Positions 23,959 to 32,324 of a stretch of DNA of 64,000 nucleotides are shown piece by piece. Position 1 is the stretch's first letter; each line of letters starts with the position of its first letter. Both the position numbers and the translations under genes were made by a program. The notes under the pieces were generated by a model. That model was given only the letters and a program-made list of their open reading frames with translations. It made no database searches and was not told where the DNA came from. Source of the stretch: Manganitrophus sp963718695 (lineage in GTDB: Bacteria; Nitrospirota; Nitrospiria; SBBL01; Manganitrophaceae); the NCBI GenBank assembly GCA_963718695.1, contig OY970371.1, forward strand, positions 4,464,001 through 4,528,000. The letters run 5' to 3'.

Positions 23959-24585
23959 ATGACCAGTCAGGAACGATACGACCTTGCCTTGTCGTTTTGG
24001 ACCACAGCTTTTCAGTACTTGATTCTTGTGGAGAACATTTCAAGGGAAACAGCTTCTCAAGGAAACGTGGCGGTCATAGTTCGGCCGTATTCTAAAGGTA
24101 GTCCCATCATAGCAAAAGAGTCTGAAGAGGAAACCCGTTGGAGTGATCTCAGAATTATCATTCCTCTACTGTTTAACCTTCTCCACGGGATTGAACTCCT
24201 CGTTAAGGGCTTCCTTTTCCTGGACCCTGCGGAGATATTGGCGAAACGGCATAATCTCTCTGAACTTCGAGAAAAGTTCAAGCGGAAGTATCCAGGCCAG
24301 GAAATCCTAAGCCGATTTCTCGACAAGTACACATCCGAGGGTCATATGCCCGAACTCCTCCGTCGATTTCTTACAGAGAATAGCCTTCAGGTCAATGAAC
24401 TTTATCAAACGTTGAGGTACCCTACTCCGGACTTCACCACAATGCGTGTGTATTCGTCTCTGAAGTATCAGGGGGAAGAAGGGATTCCCTTCTTCTCCGA
24501 TCTCCATGAAGATGTTTACTCGGTCCGTCTTGCAGCAGTGAGTTTAGGCCGATCACTTGAACCAAGAACAGCCAACCACGAGTAA
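23959..24585 (+). CDS. Hypothetical protein, possibly HEPN-like, at the head of the restriction island
   Basis: A 208-residue soluble protein, probably helical. The segment FNLLHGIELLVKGFLFL followed by KRHNLSELREKFKRKY resembles the H-x-x-E-x-x-x-K pattern seen in several HEPN-like proteins, but no clear R-x4-6-H ribonuclease motif is visible, so this is only a hint. GAGGAGAG precedes the ATG. Base composition here and just upstream (23700-24600) is clearly more AT-rich than in flanking genes, consistent with acquisition. The methyltransferase follows after about 60 bases. Function unknown; an accessory or regulatory role in the restriction system is possible. Confidence 0.6.
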   Translation: MTSQERYDLALSFWTTAFQYLILVENISRETASQGNVAVIVRPYSKGSPIIAKESEEETRWSDLRIIIPLLFNLLHGIELLVKGFLFLDPAEILAKRHNLSELREKFKRKYPGQEILSRFLDKYTSEGHMPELLRRFLTENSLQVNELYQTLRYPTPDFTTMRVYSSLKYQGEEGIPFFSDLHEDVYSVRLAAVSLGRSLEPRTANHE

Positions 24586-24647
24586 AGGCGACGCATTAAC
24601 TTGTGTGCTTGATTCCTTTCGTTAGAACACTGGATAAAGGGTGTGCC

Positions 24648-26123
24648 GTGTTGTCAGAGGTTGAGCGAACCAGGCTGAACATCTCGAAGTTGACCGAGGC
24701 GAAAAAAAAGTCGCAGCTTGGGCAATTCCTCACGCCCGCCGGAATTGCTCGGTTCATGGCCGGACTCTTTGCCCCTACAAACGGTGGAGCCTGCCGGTTG
24801 GTAGATCCGGGCGCTGGCATCGGGTCTCTTTCGAGCGCTTTCCTGGAGCGGTGTACTTCCGGCGACTTGCGTTTTGAGTCGATTGAGATTACGGCATACG
24901 AGATCGACGACCTCCTTCAAAATGAATTGAAGCGTACCCTTGCTAAATACTCGAAACGAATGCGTCTGTCCGTCGAGGTTGTGGGGGGCGACTTTATTGA
25001 AGAAGCGGTGAATTGGATTCAGTTTCAGCCTGCGGACCGATTCACACATGCAATCCTCAATCCGCCCTACAAGAAAATTAACAGCAACTCCCGTCACAGA
25101 TCGCTGCTTCGGAACGTTGGAATCGAAACGGTGAACCTTTATTCAGCCTTCATGGCGCTGGCTTTGGAGCTGGTTGCGCCGAGAGGCCAGCTTGTTGCCA
25201 TCATCCCGCGCAGCTTCTGCAATGGTCCCTATTATCGTCCTTTCCGTGAGTTCGTATTGAAACGGGCCGCGATCCGGCACATACATTTATTTGCCTCGCG
25301 GGACAAGGCGTTCAAGGATGACGATGTGCTGCAAGAAAACGTCATCATCCATCTTGAGCGCGAAGGCCGACAGGGTAACGTGACCGTGACAACCTCCACC
25401 GATGACCGTTTCGCCGATCTTGCGACGCAGGTCTATCCATTCGAATGGATTGTCCCATCCGGCGACCTGGAGCGCTTCATTCATGTGCCGACGACACCGG
25501 AGAGGGGCATCCTCGAAGATTCGAAAGCAATCCGGTTCTCACTCGATGAGATCGGTGTTAGAGTATCGACCGGGCCTGTGGTCGATTTCCGGTTGAAAGA
25601 GTACCTCCGTGCTATGCCCGAACCGGGCACGGTCCCACTGCTCTACAACGGCCATTTCAATGGTAAGAGGATGGAATGGCCGAAAGCGGACCTGGGAAAG
25701 CCCAATGCGATCTGCCGCAACGCCGAGACGGAGAAGTGGCTTTATCCGAACGGGTTTTATTGCGTGGTGCGCCGGCTTTCCTCTAAGGAGGAGAGACGCC
25801 GGGTGATCGCCAGCGTGGTTCAGCCGGATCGCTTTGCCGGCGCGAAGATGTTGGGTTTCGAGAACCACCTGAATGTATTTCACGACCTTAAAAAAGGTTT
25901 GCCCGAATCCCTTGCGCGAGGCTTGGCTGTATTTCTGAATACGACTGCAGTTGATGATTATTTTCGGCGCTTTAACGGTCATACGCAAGTCAATGCGGCC
26001 GACCTCAAGCTGCTGAAGTACCCGAGCCGCGACGCGTTGATTGAACTCGGGAAGTGGGCATTGAAGCGCGGCGAGTTGACGCAGGCGATGATCGACGAAC
26101 AATTGAAAAAAATGGCCGCATGA
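24648..26123 (+). CDS. Type II adenine-specific DNA methyltransferase, PstI/BsuBI-like
   Basis: A 491-residue N6-adenine methyltransferase. Motifs: LGQFLTPAGIARFMAGLF, SAM-binding motif I VDPGAGIGSLSSAF, catalytic motif IV AILNPPYKKI, and a long C-terminal target-recognition region (MEWPKADLGKPNAICR, then HTQVNAADLKLLKYPSRD). It would methylate the site cut by the adjacent endonuclease. GTG 24648 is chosen because AAAGGG lies six bases upstream; GTG 24603 and TTG 24651 are alternatives. It overlaps the endonuclease gene by four bases. If like PstI, the target would be CTGCAG; this is inference. Confidence 0.85.
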   Translation: MLSEVERTRLNISKLTEAKKKSQLGQFLTPAGIARFMAGLFAPTNGGACRLVDPGAGIGSLSSAFLERCTSGDLRFESIEITAYEIDDLLQNELKRTLAKYSKRMRLSVEVVGGDFIEEAVNWIQFQPADRFTHAILNPPYKKINSNSRHRSLLRNVGIETVNLYSAFMALALELVAPRGQLVAIIPRSFCNGPYYRPFREFVLKRAAIRHIHLFASRDKAFKDDDVLQENVIIHLEREGRQGNVTVTTSTDDRFADLATQVYPFEWIVPSGDLERFIHVPTTPERGILEDSKAIRFSLDEIGVRVSTGPVVDFRLKEYLRAMPEPGTVPLLYNGHFNGKRMEWPKADLGKPNAICRNAETEKWLYPNGFYCVVRRLSSKEERRRVIASVVQPDRFAGAKMLGFENHLNVFHDLKKGLPESLARGLAVFLNTTAVDDYFRRFNGHTQVNAADLKLLKYPSRDALIELGKWALKRGELTQAMIDEQLKKMAA

Positions 26124-27085
26124 TCAGAAAAAGCCAGAAGCACCTTGAAAGAGCGCGTCAAGTTCTAATTTCTCTGGGCCTCACCCGAGCACAGCAAAAT
26201 GAGCGTTCCGCCCTCTGCTTACTGGCCTTGTTGAATCTCACGCCGGGTAAGTCATGGGCGCAGGCGCAAAACCCTCTTATAGGTATTACGCCGATTATGG
26301 ACTGGGCGCGAGAACATTATGGGAAAGCATACGCACCGAATACCCGCGAGACGGTGCGCCGCCAAACGATGCATCAGTTCGTTGATGCGGGGATCGCGCT
26401 TTACAACCCGGACCAGCCTGCCCGCCCGGTGAACAGCCCGAAGGCGGTCTATCAGATCGAACCTGCAACGCTTGCGTTATTGCGTACTTTCGGAACGCCT
26501 GCATGGCACAACAATCTGACAACCTACCTTGCCGAACGTGAAACACTCACCGCCCAATATGCCCGCGAGCGCCGGCAGAACCGCATTCCTGTACAGATCG
26601 CACCGGGCAAAGAAATTACCCTGAGTCCTGGCGAGCACAGCGAGCTGATTCGAGCGATCATTGAAGGCTTCGGGCCACGCTTTGTGCCGGGAGGTGTGCT
26701 GATCTACGCCGGGGACACGGGTGACAAATGGGGCTACTTTGATGCGCCTCTGTTGGCTGAGCTTGGCATCAATGTCGATTCGCACGGAAAAATGCCCGAC
26801 GTAGTGCTCTACTATCCCGGTCGAAATTGGTTGCTGCTGGTTGAGTCGGTCACCAGCCACGGTCCCGTCGACGGCAAGCGGCACGCTGATCTGGCCCGAC
26901 TATTCGCAGGCTCAAAGGCGGGGCTTGTCTACGTAACCGCTTTCCCAAACCGTCAGATCATGGGCCGATATCTTGGAGAAATTGCTTGGGAAACGGAAGT
27001 GTGGGTTGCTGATGCGCCGTCACATCTAATTCATTTTGATGGCAAGCGATTCCTTGGCCCGTACAAACAAAAAAATGAAAAATGA
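26120..27085 (+). CDS. BsuBI/PstI-family type II restriction endonuclease
   Basis: A 321-residue endonuclease, close to PstI in length. The family block is clear: IYAGDTGDKWGYFDAPLLAE, then VDSHGKMPDVVLYYPGRNWL and LLVESVTSHGPVDGKRH, with the presumed metal-binding Asp in MPDVV and Glu in LVESV. The N-terminal half (residues 1-150) is a helical DNA-binding domain with NERSALCLLALLNLTPG. Start ATG 26120 overlaps the methyltransferase stop (ATGA). Expression after the methyltransferase in one transcript fits host protection. Specificity CTGCAG is suggested only by family. Confidence 0.88.
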   Translation: MIRKSQKHLERARQVLISLGLTRAQQNERSALCLLALLNLTPGKSWAQAQNPLIGITPIMDWAREHYGKAYAPNTRETVRRQTMHQFVDAGIALYNPDQPARPVNSPKAVYQIEPATLALLRTFGTPAWHNNLTTYLAERETLTAQYARERRQNRIPVQIAPGKEITLSPGEHSELIRAIIEGFGPRFVPGGVLIYAGDTGDKWGYFDAPLLAELGINVDSHGKMPDVVLYYPGRNWLLLVESVTSHGPVDGKRHADLARLFAGSKAGLVYVTAFPNRQIMGRYLGEIAWETEVWVADAPSHLIHFDGKRFLGPYKQKNEK

Positions 27086-27321
27086 TCACGCATGTTATTA
27101 GAGCTAAATATAAAGGGGATTATCGTGTCTGGCTTCGATTCAATGATGGAGCCGAAGGGGTCGTCGATTTAAAAGATGAACTCTACGGCGAAATGTTTGA
27201 GCCTCTTAAGGATATAAAAAAATTCAAACCCTTCCGAATCGATCCTGAACTAGAAACGTTGGTCTGGGAAAACGGAGCAGATTTCGCGCCTGAATTTTTA
27301 CGTGACCATCTTCTTGTCTAA
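27082..27321 (+). CDS. DUF2442 protein coupled to the restriction genes
   Basis: A 79-residue DUF2442 protein (RVWLRFNDGAEGVVDLKDEL, then VWENGADFAPEFLRDHL). DUF2442 proteins are commonly encoded with DUF4160 partners in putative toxin-antitoxin pairs and can be DNA-binding. No DUF4160 gene is present here. The ATG overlaps the endonuclease stop by four bases, so it is translationally coupled to the restriction operon and may act as a control or antitoxin-like protein, or be a leftover of another module. Confidence 0.8.
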   Translation: MITHVIRAKYKGDYRVWLRFNDGAEGVVDLKDELYGEMFEPLKDIKKFKPFRIDPELETLVWENGADFAPEFLRDHLLV

Positions 27322-27345
27322 GAGAACTTCTTCTTAAATCGCGCA

Positions 27346-27375
27346 TTGACTTTCATAAGAAAACTGCACTATAAA
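27346..27375 (+). promoter_or_regulatory. Shared-type promoter P3 (before 27425)
   Basis: CGCATTGACT (TTGACT 27346-27351), 18-base spacer with AAAACTG and CAC, TATAAA (27370-27375), then GAGTAGCCAG. Near-copy of the promoters at 23083 and 32060. Confidence 0.7.
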
Positions 27376-27424
27376 GAGTAGCCAGCCGTAATAAAACACG
27401 TCCACCGATCGGAGGCTCCGAAGC

Positions 27425-27832
27425 ATGGACGCGCAGAAGATCGTTCTTGTTCTCGCGGGAGGGATCGGGGTCGGACTCCTCGGCTACAACCTCAATGCGC
27501 TCCTGCCTGAATGGCAGCGGACGATGCGGTTCGTCGTCCTCGGATCTCTCGGCGGCCTGCTCGGCATCGCGGTCAGACACTTCAAAGAAATCTCGGGCGG
27601 CCGGTTGAGCAAAGAGATGTTTCAACTCGCCGCGCTCGGCTTGGTGGCCGGCGCCGCCCTGGGGGTGGGCTTGGCGGCCAATCCCCACATCCATCTCTAC
27701 CAGCATTATTTCAGAGGGACGGAAGGGATCTGGCTTCTCTTCTTAGGCGCGCTGGCCGGTCTTCTCGGGGTTGCGCTCGTTCGCCTTCTCGGTCGCGTTT
27801 CGAGTAAGGACGGTGCAGATGCGAACCTTTAG
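27425..27832 (+). CDS. Small integral membrane protein
   Basis: A 135-residue protein with about four hydrophobic segments (VLVLAGGIGVGLLGYNL; MRFVVLGSLGGLLGIAV; LAALGLVAGAALGVGLAA; WLLFLGALAGLLGVALVRLL) rich in Gly and Ala, and a short cytoplasmic tail. No family recognised. GGAGG precedes the ATG. Its 3' end overlaps the next gene's start by 14 bases, so the pair is probably co-translated. Confidence 0.65.
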   Translation: MDAQKIVLVLAGGIGVGLLGYNLNALLPEWQRTMRFVVLGSLGGLLGIAVRHFKEISGGRLSKEMFQLAALGLVAGAALGVGLAANPHIHLYQHYFRGTEGIWLLFLGALAGLLGVALVRLLGRVSSKDGADANL

Positions 27833-29345
27833 AAAAAAGCAGAATCCCTCTCATCGATCAATCTCCCCCAGTCTTGCTCCGTCGAATCATCATTCAGATC
27901 TGATCCCAAACTTGCAACGCACCATCGGAAATCAAGCGGTCCAGCGATTTATCCAACGAAAATTGACGATCAATACGCCGGGTGATCGCTACGAGCAGGA
28001 AGCAGATCATGTTGCCGATCAGGTGATGCGGATGTCTGCGTCTCCATGTGCCTGCGGCGCATCATGCCCCAAGTGCAAACAGGATGGGAGCGGGCAACTG
28101 CAGACGAAGCGGGTCCACGAACACGACGCCGGCAACAGGACGGCGCCGCCGGTTGTAGATGAAGTCATTTCTTCCTCAGGCCAGCCGCTCGATGTGAGCA
28201 CGCGTCGATTCATGGAGACCCGTTTCGGTCACGACTTCAGCGGGGTGCGGGTGCACGCCGATGCCAAGGCCTCCGACTCCGCGCGACAGATCGATGCGCT
28301 CGCCTATACCGCCGGCAGAGACATCGTCTTCGCCGCCGGCCGATACGATACGACGTCGGCGTCAGGACAGCGTCTCCTCGCCCACGAGTTGGCCCATGTG
28401 GTCCAGCAGACCGGCGGGGCAAGCCGGACCATTCAACGCCAGCCCGCGCCCGATATCGGGACCGAATCGTTCCAGCTTTCTCCCTTCAGGCCGGACGATC
28501 CGCGCGCGGATGCCTCCCCCCTGGTGGCGAGTGCGTTGGGATCGACCGTCATCGACGGGTTCGCCACGGGGAGCGCGGCCATTCCAAAAGGGGGTGACGA
28601 CACCCTTCGTTTTGTCGCCCGGCAGATTCAGTTTTTCATCGCCAAATATCCCCGCTCGACCGTTCAGATTACCGGTCACACCGACCGCGTCGACTCGAAA
28701 GAGAGCAATTTCAAATTAGGCCAAAAACGGGCCGACGCGGTCAGCGCTTTTCTGAAGGACGAAGGAGTGCCCGGCCATTTGATCAGCGCCGACACCAAAG
28801 GGGAGAACGACCCGATGGTGCCGACCGCCGACGAGAAGGGAGAGCCGCGCAACCGCCGCGTGCACGTCTTCTTTCGGGTCCGGAAAAGCAGGGGAGTGTT
28901 GGGGGTGGAAGAGACGCCGCCGACCGAAGAGGAAGAGCGGACGATTAAGTTCGACCTTCCGACCGATTATGATCCCGACAAGAAGGGGCCCCCCTATCGC
29001 AATCCAAAGGACACCGAGCTGACCGACAAGATGGACAAGGCGGAGAAGCGGGCGGAGGAGATCGAGAAAAAACGCCCGAAGAACACGAAGACCCCGGCCG
29101 GCGTCGTCATCGATAAGGTGATGGACGACATCGTGAACCCGGTCATCGAAAAACTCCCGATCCCGAAAAAGTGGAAGAAGAAAGCCGAAAAGAAAGTGCG
29201 CGAAGGGCTGGAGTCGGGCAGCGAGAAAGCATGCGAGGCGGGGATCGATCTGTTGGACATCGGCAGCGGCGAGAAAGACGTCCTGAAAGCCACCTGTAAA
29301 TCGGCGCTCAAGTATAAGCCCGGCGAAAAGCCCGGCGCCCCCTAG
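27819..29345 (+). CDS. DUF4157 (eCIS-core) protein fused to an OmpA-like domain
   Basis: A 508-residue protein. Residues 1-110: basic, low-complexity, with the Cys cluster CACGASCPKC often seen ahead of DUF4157. Residues about 120-200: DUF4157, with TRFGHDFSGVRVHAD, AYTAGRDIVFAAG and the metallopeptidase-like HELAHVVQQ. Residues about 240-360: an OmpA-like peptidoglycan-binding domain (STVQITGHTDRVDSKESN, LGQKRADAVSAFL, NRRVHVFF). Then a charged linker rich in K/E and a short C-terminal helical segment. Start ATG 27819 has AGGA upstream and gives the best N-terminus; it overlaps the previous gene. DUF4157 domains occur on effectors of extracellular contractile systems; no such system is in the window. 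Confidence 0.85.
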   Translation: MRTFRKKQNPSHRSISPSLAPSNHHSDLIPNLQRTIGNQAVQRFIQRKLTINTPGDRYEQEADHVADQVMRMSASPCACGASCPKCKQDGSGQLQTKRVHEHDAGNRTAPPVVDEVISSSGQPLDVSTRRFMETRFGHDFSGVRVHADAKASDSARQIDALAYTAGRDIVFAAGRYDTTSASGQRLLAHELAHVVQQTGGASRTIQRQPAPDIGTESFQLSPFRPDDPRADASPLVASALGSTVIDGFATGSAAIPKGGDDTLRFVARQIQFFIAKYPRSTVQITGHTDRVDSKESNFKLGQKRADAVSAFLKDEGVPGHLISADTKGENDPMVPTADEKGEPRNRRVHVFFRVRKSRGVLGVEETPPTEEEERTIKFDLPTDYDPDKKGPPYRNPKDTELTDKMDKAEKRAEEIEKKRPKNTKTPAGVVIDKVMDDIVNPVIEKLPIPKKWKKKAEKKVREGLESGSEKACEAGIDLLDIGSGEKDVLKATCKSALKYKPGEKPGAP

Positions 29346-29540
29346 TTTCGACCAACCGATTCCCTTTTCAATTTCATCACAAAAAATGCTCAGTGGTATT
29401 CATCAAATTGCCGGGATGGCACTCTGCTGCTATAGTAACCAATTACGTAATACCAGCCGAGCCTCGATCCATAAGCACTTCTACGTCGGCAACCCCTAGG
29501 GAGAATAAAAACGAGTCGAGAAGAAGGAGAGAAAGAAAGG
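29346..29540. other. Intergenic region before the GGDEF-EAL gene
   Basis: 195 bases with no gene. A TGGCAC...GCT stretch near 29416 recalls a sigma-54 promoter but its boxes are one base too close. A GGAGA/AAAGG ribosome-binding region immediately precedes ATG 29541. Confidence 0.5.
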
Positions 29541-32003
29541 ATGCGTAAGGGGCTTCGTGTACTCATCGTTGAAGATTCGGCGGAAGACATGGAGATGTTG
29601 CTGCGTGAGCTGCGCCGGGGTGGATATGAAGTGGTGTTTGAACGGGTCGATACCCACGAAGGATTCAATGCGGCGCTGGATCAGCAGAGCTGGGATGTGG
29701 TCTTGTCCGATTACACCATGCCCTCTTTCAGCGGTGCGGCTGCGCTGACTTCTTTGAAGCGCCGAGGGTCGGACGTTCCATTTATCTTCGTCTCCGGAAC
29801 GATCGGCGAGGATGTGGCCGTGGAGGCGGTTAAGTCCGGAGCGGATGATTATGTCATGAAAAGTAATATGAAGCGCCTGCTTCCCATTATCCAGCGGGAG
29901 CTGCGGGAGAGCGAATTGCGGCGGGAGCACAAACGGGCGGAGGAGAATTTTCAACAAAGCGAGGAGCGCTTCCGACAGCTGGCCGAGAGTATCACGGAGG
30001 TGTTCTGGATGTGCAGCCTCGGAATGAAAGAACTACTCTACATCAGCCCGGGGTATGAAAAGATCTGGGGCCGCAGTTGTAAAAGCCTGTATGAGCGGCC
30101 CACCTCTTGGCTCGATGCGATTCACCCGGAGGATCGGGACAGGGTGACAATGGCGGCGATGACCCGCTCCCCGGCAGGCACCTATGATGAAACGTATCGG
30201 ATCATCCGGCCGGACGGGTCGATCCGCTGGATTCATGACCGGGCGTTCCCGATTAAAGATGAATCGGGGCAGGTCTACCGGCTCACAGGGATTGCCGAAG
30301 ACATCACCCAATATAAGATCGCCGAGGAGACGATGCGGAAAAGCGAAGTGCTCTATCGCACCTTGGCCGAAGCGGCGCAAGATGCGATTTTTCTGATCGA
30401 TCCCCAGGGCTATCTTCAATATGTAAACAGCTTCGCGGCCTGGCAGCTCGGGCGTTATCCGGAAGAGATCGTCGGAAAACGGCACGATGAGCTCTTCCCC
30501 CCTCCGGTCGCCGAGATCCAGAAACAAAACGTTCGGAAAATCGTTGAGACCGGCGAGCCTCTTTATAGCGAGGAGGAGTTGACCTTTCACGAGAAGAAGA
30601 CCTGGATGAGCATTCGGATGGTTCCCCTGAAGAATGAAAAAGGGGGCGTCGACGCCATCCTCGGCATCGCCCGCGACATCAGCGAGCGGAAGCGAACCGA
30701 AGAGATCATTCAGCACATCGCCTTTTATGATGCCCCGACCGGCCTGCCGAACCGCAACAAGCTTTATGATCATCTGCGCGAGACGATTCAGGCGGACGGC
30801 GGCAGAGGAATGCGGATGGCGCTGCTGCTGATGGATCTGGACCGTTTCCGTGAGATCAATGATACCCTCGGGCACCCTCGGGGCGATCTGCTCCTTCGAC
30901 AACTCGGAGAGCGCCTTCAGAATACCATTTTCGATCGGGACATGGTCGCGCGTCTCGGCGGCGATGAGTTCGCGATCTTGCTGATCAAACTAACGAACCA
31001 TGATGATATCCATTTGGTGATCGGGAAGATTACCCGGGCGCTGGAAGCCCCCTTTGTCATCGAGGGAATTCCGATTGCGGTGGAAACCAGTATCGGCATC
31101 GCCCTCTATCCTGAGCAAGGGACCGATCCCGATACCTTGATCCAACGGGCCGATATTGCGATGTATGCGGCGAAAATGTCCGGCAGCGGCCATCTCTTCT
31201 ATGCGCCGGAAATAGACCGATACAACCCAAAGCGATTGGGGCTAATGGCAGAGCTGCGACAAGCGATCGACCAGGATCAGCTCATCCTCCAATATCAGCC
31301 GAAGATCCACCTGAAGGACCGCCAGGTCTTCGGGGTGGAGGCGCTCGTCCGCTGGAAACATCCTCAGCATGGGATGATCCCGCCGGACCAGTTTATCGGG
31401 CCGGCAGAGCAGACCGGTTTGATTCATCCGCTGACCCACTGGGTGGTGCAGGCGGCGATCCGTCAATGCGCCGACTGGCAGAAAGCAGGTGTTGCGATGA
31501 CCGTCTCCGCCAACCTCTCGACCCGAAACCTGCTCGACCCCGCGTTTCCCGAAATGGTGCTGGGACTGTTAGAGGCCAGCGGCGTGATGCCGGATCAGAT
31601 CGAGTTTGAGATTACGGAGAGTGCGATCATGACCGATCCGACCCACGCCCGTGAGATTCTCGTCAGGCTTCAAGGTCTCGGGATCCGATGCTCCATCGAT
31701 GATTTCGGGATTGGTTATTCTTCCTTGAGTTATCTGCAGAAGCTTCCGGTGCACGCGATCAAGATCGATAAATCCTTTGTGATACATATGGTCCAGAATG
31801 AAGGAGATATGAAGATCGTCCGTTCCACGATCGAGCTGGCGCATAACCTCGGCTTGAAAGTGGTCGCGGAGGGGGTCGAAACGAAGGAGATCCTCGATCG
31901 GCTAACGGAAATGGGCTGTGATGCCGCCCAAGGCTATTTCATCAGTCGGCCGATTCCAAAGGAAGATCTAATCAATTGGCTCAAATCCTCCCCTCGATTT
32001 TAA
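29541..32003 (+). CDS. Receiver-PAS-PAS-GGDEF-EAL cyclic-di-GMP signalling protein
   Basis: An 820-residue hybrid. Receiver domain 1-120 (phospho-acceptor Asp in VVLSDYTMPSFSG); coiled linker; PAS/PAC at about 145-265 (FPIKDESGQVYRLTGIAEDI) and 275-395; GGDEF at about 400-555 with intact RLGGDEFAILL; EAL at about 565-815 with EALVRWKHP, EITESAIM, DDFGIGYSSLSYL, VVAEGVET and AAQGYFISRP, so the phosphodiesterase residues look complete. The position of the inhibitory-site Arg before GGDEF holds Phe (FDRD), so product inhibition of the cyclase may be lost. It could make or degrade c-di-GMP in response to phosphorylation and PAS ligands. Monocistronic. No histidine kinase is adjacent. Confidence 0.93.
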   Translation: MRKGLRVLIVEDSAEDMEMLLRELRRGGYEVVFERVDTHEGFNAALDQQSWDVVLSDYTMPSFSGAAALTSLKRRGSDVPFIFVSGTIGEDVAVEAVKSGADDYVMKSNMKRLLPIIQRELRESELRREHKRAEENFQQSEERFRQLAESITEVFWMCSLGMKELLYISPGYEKIWGRSCKSLYERPTSWLDAIHPEDRDRVTMAAMTRSPAGTYDETYRIIRPDGSIRWIHDRAFPIKDESGQVYRLTGIAEDITQYKIAEETMRKSEVLYRTLAEAAQDAIFLIDPQGYLQYVNSFAAWQLGRYPEEIVGKRHDELFPPPVAEIQKQNVRKIVETGEPLYSEEELTFHEKKTWMSIRMVPLKNEKGGVDAILGIARDISERKRTEEIIQHIAFYDAPTGLPNRNKLYDHLRETIQADGGRGMRMALLLMDLDRFREINDTLGHPRGDLLLRQLGERLQNTIFDRDMVARLGGDEFAILLIKLTNHDDIHLVIGKITRALEAPFVIEGIPIAVETSIGIALYPEQGTDPDTLIQRADIAMYAAKMSGSGHLFYAPEIDRYNPKRLGLMAELRQAIDQDQLILQYQPKIHLKDRQVFGVEALVRWKHPQHGMIPPDQFIGPAEQTGLIHPLTHWVVQAAIRQCADWQKAGVAMTVSANLSTRNLLDPAFPEMVLGLLEASGVMPDQIEFEITESAIMTDPTHAREILVRLQGLGIRCSIDDFGIGYSSLSYLQKLPVHAIKIDKSFVIHMVQNEGDMKIVRSTIELAHNLGLKVVAEGVETKEILDRLTEMGCDAAQGYFISRPIPKEDLINWLKSSPRF

Positions 32004-32059
32004 GAGGCTGACGGCCCAATCGAGCCTAGATGAGATGGACATCCCCGTGCCGACGCGCA

Positions 32060-32088
32060 TTGACTTCTTCCAAAAACTGAATTATAAA
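32060..32088 (+). promoter_or_regulatory. Shared-type promoter P4 (before the M23 peptidase)
   Basis: GCGCATTGACT (TTGACT 32060-32065), 17-base spacer with AAAAACTG, TATAAA (32083-32088), then GAGGGCCAAG. From here to the preferred start at 32325 there is an unusually long leader of about 230 bases, which holds an open frame from GTG 32148 but no clear ribosome-binding site for it. Confidence 0.7.
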
Positions 32089-32324
32089 GAGGGCCAAGCA
32101 TCACCCAAGATGCTCCGGATGTCTATCTCTGATTTCCATATGGGTCCGTGAGCATCCATTTTATATCCGGATCTCTCTTCAGCAAGTCACACGTAACGCT
32201 GGTTTCAGGAAACACGACGATCGAATCCGCTCCGGAGTTGGCTGCATCCTCGCAGCGCGTTGAGGACCCTCGTTTCGCGGCGCCTCCGTTTTCCATTCAT
32301 CTGAAAACCGATAAGGAGACCATC

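Noticed and set aside
27819..29345. A complete extracellular contractile injection system.
   Set aside because: Only the DUF4157 domain is present; no sheath, tube, baseplate or ATPase genes are in the window.
29414..29430. TGGCAC...TGCT resembling a sigma-54 promoter before the GGDEF-EAL gene.
   Set aside because: The GG and GC elements are nine bases apart instead of ten.
32148..32324. GTG start adding 59 residues to the M23 protein.
   Set aside because: No ribosome-binding site; AAGGAG fits ATG 32325. Kept as an alternative in the finding on the long leader.
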